DNA of 64,000 bases from Pleomorphomonas sp. (GCA_029976075.1 JARKNW010000035.1:62001-126000); one strand, 5' to 3'. Positions 35,400-45,866 are shown, numbered from the stretch's first letter. Program-made: numbers and translations. The notes: a model not told the origin generated them from the sequence alone.

Positions 35400-35549
35400 G
35401 GACAGTTGGGATTCGCGTGTGCCGGGGGATCGGAACGGCGAGCATAGCCGAAGCGGTTATGCGGAGCGAGATCGACGCCGACCACAAAATCGTCAACACC
35501 TCCCCCCATCCACGGGTCTATAGTCGGCCGAGGATTACGGGGAGCATCA

Positions 35550-36281
35550 ATGAGAAAAGTCGAGATTTCGGCCACGACGTCGATCGTCGTACTGACGGGC
35601 GCCGGCATATCGCAGGAATCGGGCCTCGACACCTTTCGTGACGCTGGCGGCATCTGGGCGCGCTACGACATCGATGACGTCGCCACGCCGGAAGGTTTTC
35701 TCCGCAACCCACCACTGGTACATGAGTTCTACAACACGCAGCGACGCGAGGCTGCCTTGGCGCTCCCCAATCCGGCACACGCGGCGCTCGCCGAACTGGA
35801 GAAGGCTTGGCCAGGACGCTTCCTCCTGGTTACCCAGAACATCGACGGCCTGCACGAGAAGGCCGGCTCCAAGGCGCTATTTCACATGCACGGCACGCTT
35901 GACGGCTTCCTGTGCCAGGCTTGCGGCCAGCGCGGTCCCTGGTCAGGCGACATGTCGACCGCATCCGCCTGCCCACTCTGCGACAGAACGGGCGGGGTCC
36001 GGCCGGACATCGTCTGGTTCGGCGAAATGCCCTACTACATGCCGGAAATCTACCGCGCGCTTGGCGAAGCGGATCTGTTCCTGTCCATCGGCACGTCGGG
36101 CACCGTCTATCCGGCAGCGGATTTCGTGCGGGAGGCACGACAGGCAGGCGCCATCACCGTCGAGTTGAACCTCGAAGCTTCCCGCAAGGGGCATGGCCTG
36201 TTCGACATGGAAATCGAAGGCAAGGCCGGCGATTGCGTACCAACTTTCGTCAACGATCTTCTGAACAGGCACCTCTCATAA
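35550..36281 (+). CDS. cobB: Sirtuin NAD-dependent protein deacylase
   Basis: A 243-residue sirtuin. The NAD fold has VVLTGAGISQESGLDTFRDAGGIW, TQNIDGLHEKAGSK, and the catalytic His in LFHMHGTLDGF. Two Cx2C pairs (CQAC, CPLC) bind zinc, and VRPDIVWFGEMPY and SIGTSGTVYPAADF complete the domain. In E. coli CobB and SIRT5 the Tyr of the FYN segment is followed three residues later by Arg, which recognises acidic acyl groups. Here the segment reads FYNTQRRE, so that place holds Gln. Deacetylase activity is likely; succinyl or malonyl preference is doubtful. Confidence 0.93.
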   Translation: MRKVEISATTSIVVLTGAGISQESGLDTFRDAGGIWARYDIDDVATPEGFLRNPPLVHEFYNTQRREAALALPNPAHAALAELEKAWPGRFLLVTQNIDGLHEKAGSKALFHMHGTLDGFLCQACGQRGPWSGDMSTASACPLCDRTGGVRPDIVWFGEMPYYMPEIYRALGEADLFLSIGTSGTVYPAADFVREARQAGAITVELNLEASRKGHGLFDMEIEGKAGDCVPTFVNDLLNRHLS

Positions 36282-36293
36282 AGCGCGCCATTG

Positions 36294-36848
36294 TCACCGC
36301 TCCAGCCTCCAGGCGGCATAACATCTCCGGACGGCCTCCGCCGAAGTCAGGTGGATCCTCGGCAAGTCCAGGTCTTGGAACATCGCGGCATAACGTCGGC
36401 GATTGCCGGGTGTGGTTACCGAGATGTGGCGGACCATTTCCCACTTGATGCTATCACGGCCACCGGAAAGGCCACCCTGCCGGTCGGACTGGAACAGGGT
36501 GCGCCGAACGTAGCGCCAGAGACTGAGCAAGGTCGAAACATCCAACAGGATGAGGCCGGTTGCCCGCTCAAGACGCTGGGGCATGCAGATGGAATAGTTG
36601 CCATCCATTACCCAGCGCTCCCCCTTGATGGCCTCATCATGCAAGGCAACGAACTCCTCAGTCGGCCGAGGCGTCCAGTCGGTGTCAGGAAGGTGATAGA
36701 GCTGATCGAGATGGACAACGGGGACCCGGCGCTTCCGTCCGATCGCCGTGGCAAGCGTCGACTTGCCGCTGTTGGAAGGTCCAAGGATGCAGATTCGATC
36801 GCCCAGCTCCGCTAGCTCCACGATGCCAGGCCCTTTCCCGCCATCCAC
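36294..36848 (-). CDS. P-loop kinase-like protein (AAA/adenylate kinase-like)
   Basis: A 184-residue soluble nucleotide-binding protein. ICILGPSNSGKSTLATAIG is a good Walker A, and VPVVHLDQLYHLP and WVMDGNYSICMPQRL resemble the adenylate-kinase-like proteins often annotated as DNA topology modulation FlaR-like. The lid region RTLFQSDRQGG is short. The actual substrate is not known. It is divergent from the HAD gene by about 45 bases and converges with the sirtuin. Confidence 0.75.
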   Translation of the reverse strand: MDGGKGPGIVELAELGDRICILGPSNSGKSTLATAIGRKRRVPVVHLDQLYHLPDTDWTPRPTEEFVALHDEAIKGERWVMDGNYSICMPQRLERATGLILLDVSTLLSLWRYVRRTLFQSDRQGGLSGGRDSIKWEMVRHISVTTPGNRRRYAAMFQDLDLPRIHLTSAEAVRRCYAAWRLER

Positions 36849-36892
36849 TTCACTGCCTTGACCTTGTCATGTCTCCCCCTTATCGGGAGGGC

Positions 36893-37759
36893 ATGCAAGA
36901 GTTCGACATGATCACGGGGCTCTCGACCCTCGCCGAGACCTACGACGGCGTCATCTGTGACGTCTGGGGCGTTCTTCACAACGGCGCCTCGCCCTATCCA
37001 GCGGCGGCTGAAGCACTTTCCCGCTTCCGTGCGCTCGGCAAGGCGGCTGTGCTGCTCACCAACGCGCCGCGTCAGACGGAAGCGGTGGGAGAGCTTCTCA
37101 GTCAACAGTACGCCATCGGTCCCGAGAGCTACGACGAGATCGTCACATCCGGCTCGGTTGCGCGAATAGTCTTCGAGAACGAACCACGCCGACGTCTGTT
37201 CCATATAGGCCCATCGCACAACCTAAGCCTCTTCGACGGCCTCACCATCGAGCTCGTTGACGAGAAGCAGGCGGAGTACGTGGTACTGACCGGCTTGTTC
37301 GATGACGAAACCGAAAGTCCGGAAAGCTACCGGCCGATGTTTCGCCGCCTGATCGAACGTGGTCTCAGAGCCTACTGCGCCAACCCGGATGTGATCGTCG
37401 AGCGCGGGGACCGTCTCGTCTATTGCGCGGGCGCGCTCGCCAAGCTCTACCTCGAGCTCGGCGGAGACACCGTCATCATCGGCAAGCCGTACAAGCCAAT
37501 CTACGACGCGGCTCTGGCCGCCATCGAGCGCGCACTTGACCGTCCGGTCGACAAAAGCCGCGTGCTGGCCATCGGCGATGGCCTGCCAACCGACATCAGA
37601 GGGGCGTGGAATCAGGGTATCGATGTGCTGATGGTAACGGCGGGAATCCACGGTGCCGATTTTGGCGACCTGATGCAGCCAGATCCTGCGCGACTGGCCG
37701 CGCGGCTCAAGGCGGAAGGGCTTGGCATCCGTGCCGCCATCCCGCGACTTGTCTGGTAG
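36893..37759 (+). CDS. TIGR01459 family HAD-IIA hydrolase
   Basis: A 288-residue HAD phosphatase of subfamily IIA, the conserved alphaproteobacterial type TIGR01459. Motif I is VICDVWGVLHNG, motif II AVLLTNAPRQ, the Lys lies in IIGKPYKPIYDAAL, and motif IV is VLAIGDGLPTDIRGA. NagD-like nucleotide or sugar phosphatase activity is possible, but the substrate is not known. ATG 36893 is used (MQEFDMITGL); ATG 36908 is equally close to the conserved region. A strong bidirectional terminator follows the stop. Confidence 0.88.
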   Translation: MQEFDMITGLSTLAETYDGVICDVWGVLHNGASPYPAAAEALSRFRALGKAAVLLTNAPRQTEAVGELLSQQYAIGPESYDEIVTSGSVARIVFENEPRRRLFHIGPSHNLSLFDGLTIELVDEKQAEYVVLTGLFDDETESPESYRPMFRRLIERGLRAYCANPDVIVERGDRLVYCAGALAKLYLELGGDTVIIGKPYKPIYDAALAAIERALDRPVDKSRVLAIGDGLPTDIRGAWNQGIDVLMVTAGIHGADFGDLMQPDPARLAARLKAEGLGIRAAIPRLVW

Positions 37760-37766
37760 CAAATAC

Positions 37767-37794
37767 AAAAAGAGGCCACGTTGGGCCTCTTTTT
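37767..37794. terminator. Bidirectional rho-independent terminator
   Basis: The perfect 11-bp inverted repeat AAAAAGAGGCC and GGCCTCTTTTT has a 6-base loop. It has a T-run on one strand and a matching A-run for the other, so it can serve both the HAD gene (+) and the cheZ gene (-) that converge on it. Confidence 0.92.
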
Positions 37795-37815
37795 AGTACA
37801 GGCGACAAAAACCCC

Positions 37816-38451
37816 TCAGAAGAAAGCGTCCACGTCGTCCTGGCTGACGCCTTCGCCCTTGAACTGCGGGCCATGCAGCATCAGTTCGCGAGCGCGCTTT
37901 TCGGACGCCGTTTCATCGCCGGCAGCATCGGTGATGCGCATGATCTTCAGCTTCTCCACCAGGGTGGTGATCCGCTTGTCGAGCGCATTCAAGGTGGAAA
38001 CGACCTTGGAGATTCTCTGCCCGGTGATGTCCTGGAATGAACAAGCCTGGAAGATGTCGATCACCTTCTCGCCGACCAGCGACTGATAGGCATCGACGTC
38101 GGCGGCATCGGCGCCCATGATTTCCTCGGCCGCCGACATGATGGTGTTGGTGGCCTCTTCGGTCGCCTCGACGATCGCATCGAGCTCTCGCCCGGCAGTA
38201 GGGATGTGCTCATCGCGCATGTCGCTGAGACGAAGCTGCGCGAGTTCTTCCTTCATGTTGGCGATTTCGCGAGCCATCTCACCAAGTTCTGAATAGATGG
38301 CAAGGTCCATCGTCTTGAAGAAAGATTGAAAACTCTCGGCCATCAGCTCGGCAAGGCGCATGACGTCTTCGAGCGAGACATCCTCTGCCTTCCGACCGTT
38401 GCGAAGAAAATCGATAATCTTGGCCACATGTTCTGAAGACATGTCAGACAT
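37816..38451 (-). CDS. cheZ: Protein phosphatase CheZ (first copy)
   Basis: CheZ dephosphorylates CheY-P. The 211-residue helical protein carries the catalytic hairpin signature IFQACSFQDITGQRISKVV, with the Asp-Gln pair that attacks the CheY phosphate. A long helical region precedes it, and the C-terminal tail GVSQDDVDAFF resembles CheY-binding tails. ATG 38451 is chosen because AAGAGG lies 8 bases upstream; the frame from 38577 is unlike the family. It lies 157 bases downstream of cheY on the same strand and is probably co-transcribed. Confidence 0.9.
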   Translation of the reverse strand: MSDMSSEHVAKIIDFLRNGRKAEDVSLEDVMRLAELMAESFQSFFKTMDLAIYSELGEMAREIANMKEELAQLRLSDMRDEHIPTAGRELDAIVEATEEATNTIMSAAEEIMGADAADVDAYQSLVGEKVIDIFQACSFQDITGQRISKVVSTLNALDKRITTLVEKLKIMRITDAAGDETASEKRARELMLHGPQFKGEGVSQDDVDAFF

Positions 38452-38607
38452 CGAAGGGCCTCTTTCTGAGGTGCGCGACGGCGTCCGCCGGAAAGGGGCG
38501 GCAACATGAACGTCTAGTCGCGGGAATATGACAGCAACGTCGCGCCTTTCCGGGATCGCGGTAAGCGGCCTCAACACCGCTCCGCGTTCTCCCGGTCCGC
38601 ATCGGCA

Positions 38608-38991
38608 TCAATCGCCAAAGACGGCTTCGATCTTGCTCTTCAGCGTCGGAGCGTTGAACGGCTTGACGATGTAGTTGTTCACGCCAGCCTTCTTGGCGGC
38701 GATCACGTTTTCGGTCTTGGACTCGGCCGTTACCATGATGAACGGCGTCTTGGACAGGGAGGAGTCCGAACGAACCTGCTTGAGCAGTTCATAGCCAGTC
38801 ATCGGTTCCATGTTCCAGTCGGAGATCACGAGACCGTAACGGCGCTCCTTCATCTTGCCCAGAGCTTCGGTACCATCAGCCGCCTCATCGACGTCCTCGA
38901 AACCGAGCTGCTTGAGCAGGTTCCTGATGATTCGGATCATGGTCTTATAGTCGTCGACCACTAGAACCGGAATCGATGTGTCAAGTGCCAT
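38608..38991 (-). CDS. cheY: Chemotaxis response regulator CheY
   Basis: A 127-residue single-domain receiver. VLVVDDYKTM gives the acidic pair, VISDWNMEPMTGYELL the phosphoacceptor Asp, FIMVTAES the conserved Thr, and NYIVKPFNAPTLKSKI the Lys. There is no output domain, so it should act on the flagellar motor. A hairpin lies in its leader (39044-39079). The adjacent CheZ is its presumed phosphatase. Confidence 0.93.
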   Translation of the reverse strand: MALDTSIPVLVVDDYKTMIRIIRNLLKQLGFEDVDEAADGTEALGKMKERRYGLVISDWNMEPMTGYELLKQVRSDSSLSKTPFIMVTAESKTENVIAAKKAGVNNYIVKPFNAPTLKSKIEAVFGD

Positions 38992-39443
38992 CGTTTACTC
39001 CACACTGCCGCGGCGCCACCCGCGCCTCGATGACGAGCTCAATGCACGGGCGGGTGAACGTCCCTGCCGGGGCCCGTGCTTGAAGGAAACCATACAGCGG
39101 GGACCTGAAAAGTCGGTTAATTCTGATCCCCAAGGCTTTTTGGGCTCTTGCCAGTCATTGAGGTGCTTGATTTACAATTCGTTTTTCCTATGAATCGTTT
39201 TTATGGCGCTGTTCGGCGGTTTTTGCTCGAGTTTATAGTAAATTCTCGGCTGGCTGGTTTACGCTTTACCAACCATGTCGGAGATTCCCTTAGCCTTCGG
39301 ACGTTTTCAAAACACCGCGATGGCAAGGCCAGCTTGGCATTTAGCGGCTTGACCTTGCCTGGGGCAGAAGGCACGGTCACGCCGCGTTGCCAGGCGACCT
39401 TCTGGGCATGGCGCGCTCCAGGCGATACCAGATTCCAGAGACC
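38992..39443. other. Gene-free divergent region upstream of cheY and ribF
   Basis: This 452-base stretch has no supported gene. Near cheY it holds a perfect 8-bp inverted repeat (GCACGGGC at 39044-39051, GCCCGTGC at 39072-39079). From about 39120 to 39260 it is clearly AT-rich for this genome. That part contains a direct repeat, ATTCGTTTTT at 39177-39186 and AATCGTTTTT at 39193-39202, 16 bases apart. It probably holds both divergent promoters. I see no FMN riboswitch motif. Confidence 0.5.
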
Positions 39444-40418
39444 ATGCCCTCATTCCAATCCGTCGACCGTCAGTCCATTTTGCCGTCCTTAAGAGGCGGA
39501 GCAGTCGCCATCGGCAACTTCGATGGCGTGCATCGCGGTCATCAGGCCGTTTTGGAAGCAGCCCTTGCCGTGGCACGACAGCGTGGCATTCCCGCCGTCG
39601 GCGTGACCTTCGAACCGCATCCGCGTGATGTCTTCCGGCCGGATCATCCGGTCTTTCGCCTGACGCCGGCTCCAGTCAAAGCGCGCCTCGTCGAAGCGAT
39701 GGGGCTTGATGGCCTTGTCTCCATTCCTTTCTCGCAGACTTTCGCGACCCAGAGTCCGGAAGAATTCGTGGAGAGAGTGCTCGTCGAGGAGCTCGACATC
39801 CGTCATGTCGTCGTTGGCTGGAACTTCCATTTCGGACAGGGGCGGCATGGCACGCCACAGAAGCTTCGCGAGCTCGGCGAACGGTATGGCTTCTCGGTCG
39901 ATGTGATCGTGCCTTTCGAGACCGAGGATGGTTATACCGTCTCATCCAGTGCGGTTCGAGATCGTCTCGCCGAGGGCGTCCTTGCCGAGGCGACAGGTCT
40001 TCTCGGATGGCATTGGTTCTTCGAAGGCAAGGTGGTCGATGGCGACAAGCGCGGCCGCACCATTGGCTTTCCGACGGCCAACATTCGCCTGCCGTCACAA
40101 GTGAGACTTTCAGAAGGGGTTTATGCTGTCTTCGCCGAGATAGACGGCATTCGTCGGGCGGGCGTGGCAAGTTGGGGACGCCGACCGACCTTCGACAATG
40201 GCGCTCCGGTATTCGAAACCTTCGTGTTCGACTTTTCAGGCGATCTCTACGGCAAGACGATCACCATCATGCCGATCTCCTATCTTCGGCCGGAACTGAA
40301 GTTCGACGGCGTTGCGGGGTTGATCGACCAAATGAATCGCGATGCCGAGGAAGGCCGGGCACTGCTTGCCGCCTTCGACAGCTTCACCGCGCTCGATCGT
40401 GCGCTCTGGCCGGGTTGA
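39444..40418 (+). CDS. ribF: Bifunctional riboflavin kinase / FAD synthetase
   Basis: RibF makes FMN and then FAD from riboflavin. In 324 residues the N-terminal nucleotidyltransferase has AVAIGNFDGVHRGHQAVL, TFEPHPRDVF and VVGWNFHFGQGRHGTPQ. The C-terminal kinase has KVVDGDKRGRTIGFPTANI, GVYAVFAEIDG and FETFVFDFSGDLYGKTI. ATG 39444 begins just before the domain; starts at 39387 (TTG) or 39408 would add unconserved residues. No flavin riboswitch was recognised upstream. Confidence 0.95.
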   Translation: MPSFQSVDRQSILPSLRGGAVAIGNFDGVHRGHQAVLEAALAVARQRGIPAVGVTFEPHPRDVFRPDHPVFRLTPAPVKARLVEAMGLDGLVSIPFSQTFATQSPEEFVERVLVEELDIRHVVVGWNFHFGQGRHGTPQKLRELGERYGFSVDVIVPFETEDGYTVSSSAVRDRLAEGVLAEATGLLGWHWFFEGKVVDGDKRGRTIGFPTANIRLPSQVRLSEGVYAVFAEIDGIRRAGVASWGRRPTFDNGAPVFETFVFDFSGDLYGKTITIMPISYLRPELKFDGVAGLIDQMNRDAEEGRALLAAFDSFTALDRALWPG

Positions 40419-40557
40419 TACCCAATCGAATGATGAGATGATGAAGAACACGCCAGAGCAGACCGGCTTCCTTTTGTAGGATTCCGCTTCGATAAAATGT
40501 CGTTTATTAACAGGTCAATGCCAATATATCCGCACTCTCCAGTAGCGGATAACGGAC

Positions 40558-42525
40558 ATGCTTGGCAAAATTCGCATCGGACAGCAGATTCTACTTAGCG
40601 TCATCATCGCTGGAATCGGCTTTTTGATTATCGCAGCCAATCTGTTTTACATGGGCGGGCAAGTCGATACAGCCACCACACTCGCCCGGCTGGGCCGAGA
40701 GGTCGGCACCGATGCAGGCCACTTCCAGGAGCTGATGCTGCAAATCAGACGGGGAGAGAAAGACTTCCTGCTGCGATCCGACAAGACATATGCCGATCAA
40801 ACGCTGGCGGGAGTCGTCGAAGCCGAAAGGGCGCTTGCCGGTCTGCGCGGAAAGGCGCAAAGCCTCGGCGACGGCCGGATTGTTGCCGCCATCGACGCGA
40901 TCGCACAGCCCGTGGACGCCTACCAAGCAGCCTTCGCCAAGCTGGCGGCAACGCGAGTTGCCATGGGACTCTCACCCGACCAGGGGCTCGAAGGGGACCT
41001 GCGCAAGAAAGTACACGACCTTGAGGACGCCTTCAGCGCCTTGAAGGACAAGGACCAGACCATCCGCTTGCTGATGCTGCGCCGCTTCGAGAAGGACTTC
41101 ATGTTGCGGCGAGATGATGCCTCGCTGGACAAGCATGCGCGGATGGTGGTCGAGTTTTCTGCGGCCATCACCGCTTCGCCCGTCGATGATGCACAGAAGG
41201 CCAAGCTTTCCGCTCTGGCAACGGGCTATGACTCATCCTTCAACGCATGGGTAGCTGCCGCGCGAGCCATGCAAGCCGATCAGGAAACCGTTTCGGCAGC
41301 CTATGCCGCGCTCGAGCCCCAGGTGGCAATCATAGCCAAGGCAGCCGACGAACTCAGCAACAATCTGGACGCTACGGCCGAGACAGCGCGTCTCACATCG
41401 AACCGCATCGCCTATCTCACGATCGTCATCGCCATGCTGACCGCGACCGGATTTGCACTGGTCGTCTGGCGCTATGTATCGAACGCTCTTGCTCGCATAG
41501 AGGGATGGATGGGGCGCCTCTCGGCTGGCGAGTACGAAGCGCGATCGGCCGACACGACCGCGCGGAACGAAATTGGCTCGATGGCCCGCGCCCTTGCCGA
41601 TTTCTCCGGCAAGCTCGCCGAAGCGGAGCGGTTGCGTGGTGAAGCGGCCGAAGCGGAAACCCGCCGTCGGCATGAGCGCGCCGAGGAAATGCGCACCCTC
41701 ATGGCCACCTTTGATTCCAGCGTCGGCGAAATCATCGCCACGGTATCGTCGGCTGCGCAGGAGCTTCAGGCGGCGGCTGGCACGTTGACCGACACCGCGG
41801 CCAGTACGTCGACCAAATCAACTGGCGTCGCCAAGGCGACCGAAGTGATTGCCGATCAAGTGCAGGCGGTTGCCGCCGCCTCGGAAGAGCTGTCCGCGTC
41901 GATCGGGGAAATTGGCCGCGGGATAAGCCAATCGCATCAGATTTCCGCACAGGCGGTCGGCGAAGCGCGCGAGGCGGCGTCGACGGTCGGCGACCTTGCA
42001 ACAACCGCGGAGAAAATCGGCGAGGTCATCCAGCTCATCGACAGCATCGCTTCGCAGACCAACCTGCTAGCCCTCAACGCAACCATCGAGGCAGCGCGGG
42101 CCGGCGAGGCTGGTCGTGGGTTTGCCATCGTCGCCGCCGAGGTGAAGAATCTTGCAGGTCAGACGTCCCAGGCCACTTCCCAGATCAGCGACCAGGTGGG
42201 GCGGATTCAGACCGCGACAGGCAACACGGTGGAAGCCATCCGGCGTGTATCGGAGATCATAGACAAGGTGAACACCATCGGGGCATCCATCGCGTCGGCC
42301 ATCGAGGAGCAGGCCGTGACGACCCGGGAAATATCGAACCGTATCCACGATGTCGCCGCGGAAACCGGACGAACCTCGGCAAGCATCGGCGACGTTCTGA
42401 TGGCTGCGGAAGAAACCTCCGGCGCAGCGACGCAGGTGCTCGCTTCTTCCGGCGACCTGTCGCAGCAGGCATCGAACCTGTCGATGCGCGTGCGTCATTT
42501 CATCTCCAACGTCACCGCAGGCTGA
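40558..42525 (+). CDS. Methyl-accepting chemotaxis protein with helical sensor domain
   Basis: A 655-residue chemoreceptor. Helix 1 ([19 protein letters not shown], residues about 10-30) is followed by an all-helical periplasmic domain of about 250 residues. That domain has two similar segments ([20 protein letters not shown] and [20 protein letters not shown]), the hallmark of the helical bimodular (HBM) sensor fold. Helix 2 ([19 protein letters not shown]) leads into HAMP and the signalling domain with the conserved tip [23 protein letters not shown] receptors are known to sense TCA-cycle acids or aromatic acids, but the ligand here is not visible. A terminator follows the stop. Confidence 0.95.
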   Translation: MLGKIRIGQQILLSVIIAGIGFLIIAANLFYMGGQVDTATTLARLGREVGTDAGHFQELMLQIRRGEKDFLLRSDKTYADQTLAGVVEAERALAGLRGKAQSLGDGRIVAAIDAIAQPVDAYQAAFAKLAATRVAMGLSPDQGLEGDLRKKVHDLEDAFSALKDKDQTIRLLMLRRFEKDFMLRRDDASLDKHARMVVEFSAAITASPVDDAQKAKLSALATGYDSSFNAWVAAARAMQADQETVSAAYAALEPQVAIIAKAADELSNNLDATAETARLTSNRIAYLTIVIAMLTATGFALVVWRYVSNALARIEGWMGRLSAGEYEARSADTTARNEIGSMARALADFSGKLAEAERLRGEAAEAETRRRHERAEEMRTLMATFDSSVGEIIATVSSAAQELQAAAGTLTDTAASTSTKSTGVAKATEVIADQVQAVAAASEELSASIGEIGRGISQSHQISAQAVGEAREAASTVGDLATTAEKIGEVIQLIDSIASQTNLLALNATIEAARAGEAGRGFAIVAAEVKNLAGQTSQATSQISDQVGRIQTATGNTVEAIRRVSEIIDKVNTIGASIASAIEEQAVTTREISNRIHDVAAETGRTSASIGDVLMAAEETSGAATQVLASSGDLSQQASNLSMRVRHFISNVTAG

Positions 42526-42905
42526 CATATCGGCCGAGCGGCAGATAAGCGTGGAATGGTTCGCCGGTCGGAGAAATCTGCCGGCGAACTCTTTATTTCG
42601 CCGCGCTTTGTCGCTAGAGCTTTTCAACGAAATGAACGGGGCCGAGCCGGCCGTTCCGGTCGGCCCGATCCCGGCGCGTCACGGTGAGCCGCGTCGTGCC
42701 GTTTTGGTATCTTCTGTCGGAACAGGCCATGTGCACCCGAGCCTTTGGCATCCTGACGTGCCGGATCAGAGAGCGAATTATCGGCCCGGCCCCGATCGGT
42801 CGCCGCTGAGGCGGTGGGATCGAGGGACCGGGAGCCGAGCCTCTGGCCGATTGCCGGCAACGCCACCGGCCAGCCCCATTTCTTGCTGCATTTACGAGAC
42901 ATTCA
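42526..42905. other. Gene-free region between chemoreceptor and ileS
   Basis: This 380-base stretch holds the chemoreceptor terminator at its left end, then about 300 bases with no recognisable gene or RNA. Open frames here are shadows without conserved features. It must contain the ileS promoter, but no convincing -35/-10 pair stands out. A T-box leader is not expected in this group and none was seen. Confidence 0.5.
42559..42598 (+). terminator. Rho-independent terminator after the chemoreceptor gene
   Basis: The perfect 9-bp stem GTTCGCCGG (42559-42567) and CCGGCGAAC (42581-42589) has a 13-base loop and is followed by a T-rich stretch TCTTTATTT. It lies 34 bases after the chemoreceptor stop. 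Confidence 0.75.
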
Positions 42906-45866
42906 ATGACCGACACGCCTGCCCCGACGTCCGAAGCGACGCCGTCCCGTGACTATTCGCCAACGCTCAACCTCCCGGCCACCGCCTTTCCGATGCGCGC
43001 AGGTTTGCCCGAGAAGGAGCCGAAGCTGATCGCCCGCTGGGACGAGATGAAGCTTTATGAAAAGCTGCGCGCGACCGCCAAGGGCCGCGAGAAGTTCGTC
43101 CTGCATGACGGCCCTCCCTATGCCAACGGCCATCTGCACATCGGGCATGCGCTCAACAAGATCCTGAAGGACATCATCACACGCTCTCGCCAGATGATGG
43201 GCTACGATTCCAACTACGTCCCCGGATGGGACTGCCACGGCCTGCCGATCGAGTGGAAGGTTGAGGAAGAGTACCGCGCCAAGGGCAAGAACAAGGACGA
43301 AGTGCCGATCAACGACTTTCGCGCCGAGTGCCGCCAGTACGCAGAAGGCTGGATCAAGGTACAGGCCGAGGAGTTCCGCCGGCTGGGCGTCGAGGGCGAC
43401 TTCAAAAATCCATACACCACCATGGCGTTCGCTTCCGAGGCCGTAATCGCCACCGAGCTTTTGAAGTTCGCCGTCTCCGGCCAGCTCTACCGTGGCTCCA
43501 AGCCGGTGATGTGGTCGGTTGTCGAGCGGACGGCGCTTGCCGAGGCCGAGGTGGAGTATCAGGACTACCAGTCCGACACCATCTGGGTGAAGTTCCCCGT
43601 GACGTCCGGTGCCACCGAGCTATCCGACGCGTTTGTCGTCATCTGGACCACCACCCCCTGGACCATTCCCGGCAATCGCGCCGTCAGCTACTCGCCGAAG
43701 ATCGCTTACGGACTTTACGAGGTGACCGAGGCACCGGAAGGCAACTGGGCCAGGACTGGCGAGAAGTACATCCTGTCGGATGCTCTTGCGGAGGCGGTGT
43801 TCAAGCAGGCCAAGGTGACCGGCTACGCGAAGCGGGCTTCCGTTCCGGCGGGGGCGCTTGCCGCACTCACCTGCTCCCATCCCCTCAACGGCCTCGGCGG
43901 AGGCTATCAGTTCGACGTTCCCCTGCTCGCCGGCGACCATGTTACCGACGATACCGGCACGGGCTTTGTCCATACCGCTCCCGGCCATGGTCGCGAGGAC
44001 TTCGAGGTGTGGATGGACTACGGCCGGCAGTTGACGGAACGCGGCATCTCAATGGCGATCCCCTTCACCGTCGACGACAACGGCTTCCTGACCGATGAGG
44101 CACCCGGCCTCGTCGGCCGCCGCGTCATCACCGACAAGGGCGAGAAGGGCGACGCCAACCAGGCAGTGATCGATGCGCTGGCGGCGGCCGGCATGATGGC
44201 GGCGCGTGGCCGTCTCAAGCATACCTACCCGCATAGCTGGCGCTCGAAGAAACCGGTCATCTTCCGCAACACGCCGCAGTGGTTCGTCTATATGGATCGT
44301 CCGATCGGTGGTGATGCGGCCGGCTCCAACGCGACGACGCTACGCGCCCGGGCGCTTGCTGCCATCGACAAGACCGCCTTCTATCCGCCCGCCGGACAGA
44401 CGCGCCTGCGTTCGATGATCGAAAACCGGCCCGACTGGGTGTTGTCGCGTCAGCGTGCCTGGGGCGTGCCGATCGCCGTGTTCCGCAACACCGAGACAGG
44501 GCAGTTGATCCCTGGTCCGGATTTCGCGCACAACGACGCCTATGCCGCTCGGATCCGGGAGGCTTTCCTCGCCGAAGGTGCCGATGCATGGTTTGCCGAC
44601 GGGGCCAAGGAGCGCTTCCTGAAGGGCTTCGTCGATGACCTCGCGGCCTGGGACCAAGTGCGCGACATCCTCGACGTCTGGTTCGACTCGGGATCGACCC
44701 ATGAGTTCGTGTTGAAAGGGCGCCCCGATCTCAAGTGGCCGGCCGACGTCTATCTCGAGGGCTCGGACCAGCATCGTGGCTGGTTCCACTCCTCGCTCCT
44801 GGAGTCCTGCGGCGTCAATGGCGTTGCACCTTACAAGACCGTGGTGACGCACGGCTTCACCATGGCCGAAGACGGCCGCAAGATGTCGAAGTCGCTTGGC
44901 AACCAGGTGCTGCCGCAGGACGTCATCCGGCAATCCGGCGCAGACATTCTGCGTCTGTGGGTCGCCTCGACCGACTACTGGGAAGACCAGCGCATCGGCA
45001 AGAAGATTCTCGACGCCAACTCGGACGCCTATCGCAAGATCCGCAACACGCTGCGCTGGATGCTTGGTACGCTCGCCCACTACGAAGGCGATGCGGTGGC
45101 CTATGCCGATCTGCCGGAGCTTGAAAAGCTGATGCTGCACAAGCTCGCCGAGGTCGGCGTCCAGGTGGTGGAGGGCTACCGGGAATACGACTTCAAGGCC
45201 GTATTCTCCTCGGTGCTGAATTTCATGAACATCGAGCTCTCGGCCTTCTACTTCGACGTTCGCAAGGACGCGCTCTACTGCGATCCGAAATCGAGTCTCA
45301 AGCGCCGCGCCGCCCTTCATGTCGTCGCTCTGCTCTATGACCATCTTGTCAAATGGCTGGCGCCGCTGATCCCCTTCACCACCGAGGAGGCATGGCTCGA
45401 GCGGCATCCGGGCGATACATCGTCCGTCCATCTCGAGCTGTTCCCGACGGTGCCCGAAGTCTGGACGAATGCGGGGCTCGACGAGAAATGGGAGAAGGTG
45501 AAGAGGGTTCGGCGCGCGGTGACCGGCGCCCTCGAAATCGAGCGACGCGAAAAGCGCATCGGCTCGTCCCTCGAGGCGGCGCCGGTTGTTCATGTCGAAG
45601 ACAAGGAGCTTCTTGCCGCGCTCGACGGGCTCGACTTTGCCGAGATCTGCATCACATCGCAGATTGCCGTGACAAATGCTGCGGCACCGGACGGCGCCTT
45701 CCGTCTGGACGACGGTACGCCAGTTGCCGTGGAGCCGAAGCTTGCCATCGGGCGGAAATGCGCCCGTTCGTGGAAGATTCTGCCCGAAGTCGGCAGCGAC
45801 CCAGACTATCCGGATGTGACACTCCGTGACGCCCAGGCGTTGCGCGAGCTGGCAGCCGGCGCATGA
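42906..45866 (+). CDS. ileS: Isoleucyl-tRNA synthetase
   Basis: IleRS charges tRNA-Ile. The 986-residue class Ia enzyme has [19 protein letters not shown], then the HIGH motif [15 protein letters not shown]. The editing domain includes [16 protein letters not shown] and [45 protein letters not shown] and the KMSKS motif [11 protein letters not shown] complete the catalytic core. The C-terminal end reaches [27 protein letters not shown], which supplies some but not all of the zinc-finger cysteines found in E. coli IleRS. The stop overlaps the lspA start by 4 bases. Confidence 0.97.
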   Translation: MTDTPAPTSEATPSRDYSPTLNLPATAFPMRAGLPEKEPKLIARWDEMKLYEKLRATAKGREKFVLHDGPPYANGHLHIGHALNKILKDIITRSRQMMGYDSNYVPGWDCHGLPIEWKVEEEYRAKGKNKDEVPINDFRAECRQYAEGWIKVQAEEFRRLGVEGDFKNPYTTMAFASEAVIATELLKFAVSGQLYRGSKPVMWSVVERTALAEAEVEYQDYQSDTIWVKFPVTSGATELSDAFVVIWTTTPWTIPGNRAVSYSPKIAYGLYEVTEAPEGNWARTGEKYILSDALAEAVFKQAKVTGYAKRASVPAGALAALTCSHPLNGLGGGYQFDVPLLAGDHVTDDTGTGFVHTAPGHGREDFEVWMDYGRQLTERGISMAIPFTVDDNGFLTDEAPGLVGRRVITDKGEKGDANQAVIDALAAAGMMAARGRLKHTYPHSWRSKKPVIFRNTPQWFVYMDRPIGGDAAGSNATTLRARALAAIDKTAFYPPAGQTRLRSMIENRPDWVLSRQRAWGVPIAVFRNTETGQLIPGPDFAHNDAYAARIREAFLAEGADAWFADGAKERFLKGFVDDLAAWDQVRDILDVWFDSGSTHEFVLKGRPDLKWPADVYLEGSDQHRGWFHSSLLESCGVNGVAPYKTVVTHGFTMAEDGRKMSKSLGNQVLPQDVIRQSGADILRLWVASTDYWEDQRIGKKILDANSDAYRKIRNTLRWMLGTLAHYEGDAVAYADLPELEKLMLHKLAEVGVQVVEGYREYDFKAVFSSVLNFMNIELSAFYFDVRKDALYCDPKSSLKRRAALHVVALLYDHLVKWLAPLIPFTTEEAWLERHPGDTSSVHLELFPTVPEVWTNAGLDEKWEKVKRVRRAVTGALEIERREKRIGSSLEAAPVVHVEDKELLAALDGLDFAEICITSQIAVTNAAAPDGAFRLDDGTPVAVEPKLAIGRKCARSWKILPEVGSDPDYPDVTLRDAQALRELAAGA

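Noticed and set aside
39001..39443. FMN riboswitch upstream of ribF
   Set aside because: None of the conserved RFN element blocks is visible; the region shows only the hairpin and AT-rich repeats described.
40480..40557. Flagellar sigma-28 promoter in front of the HBM chemoreceptor
   Set aside because: GCCAATAT near 40520 resembles the -10 element, but no TAAA-type -35 occurs at the needed distance.
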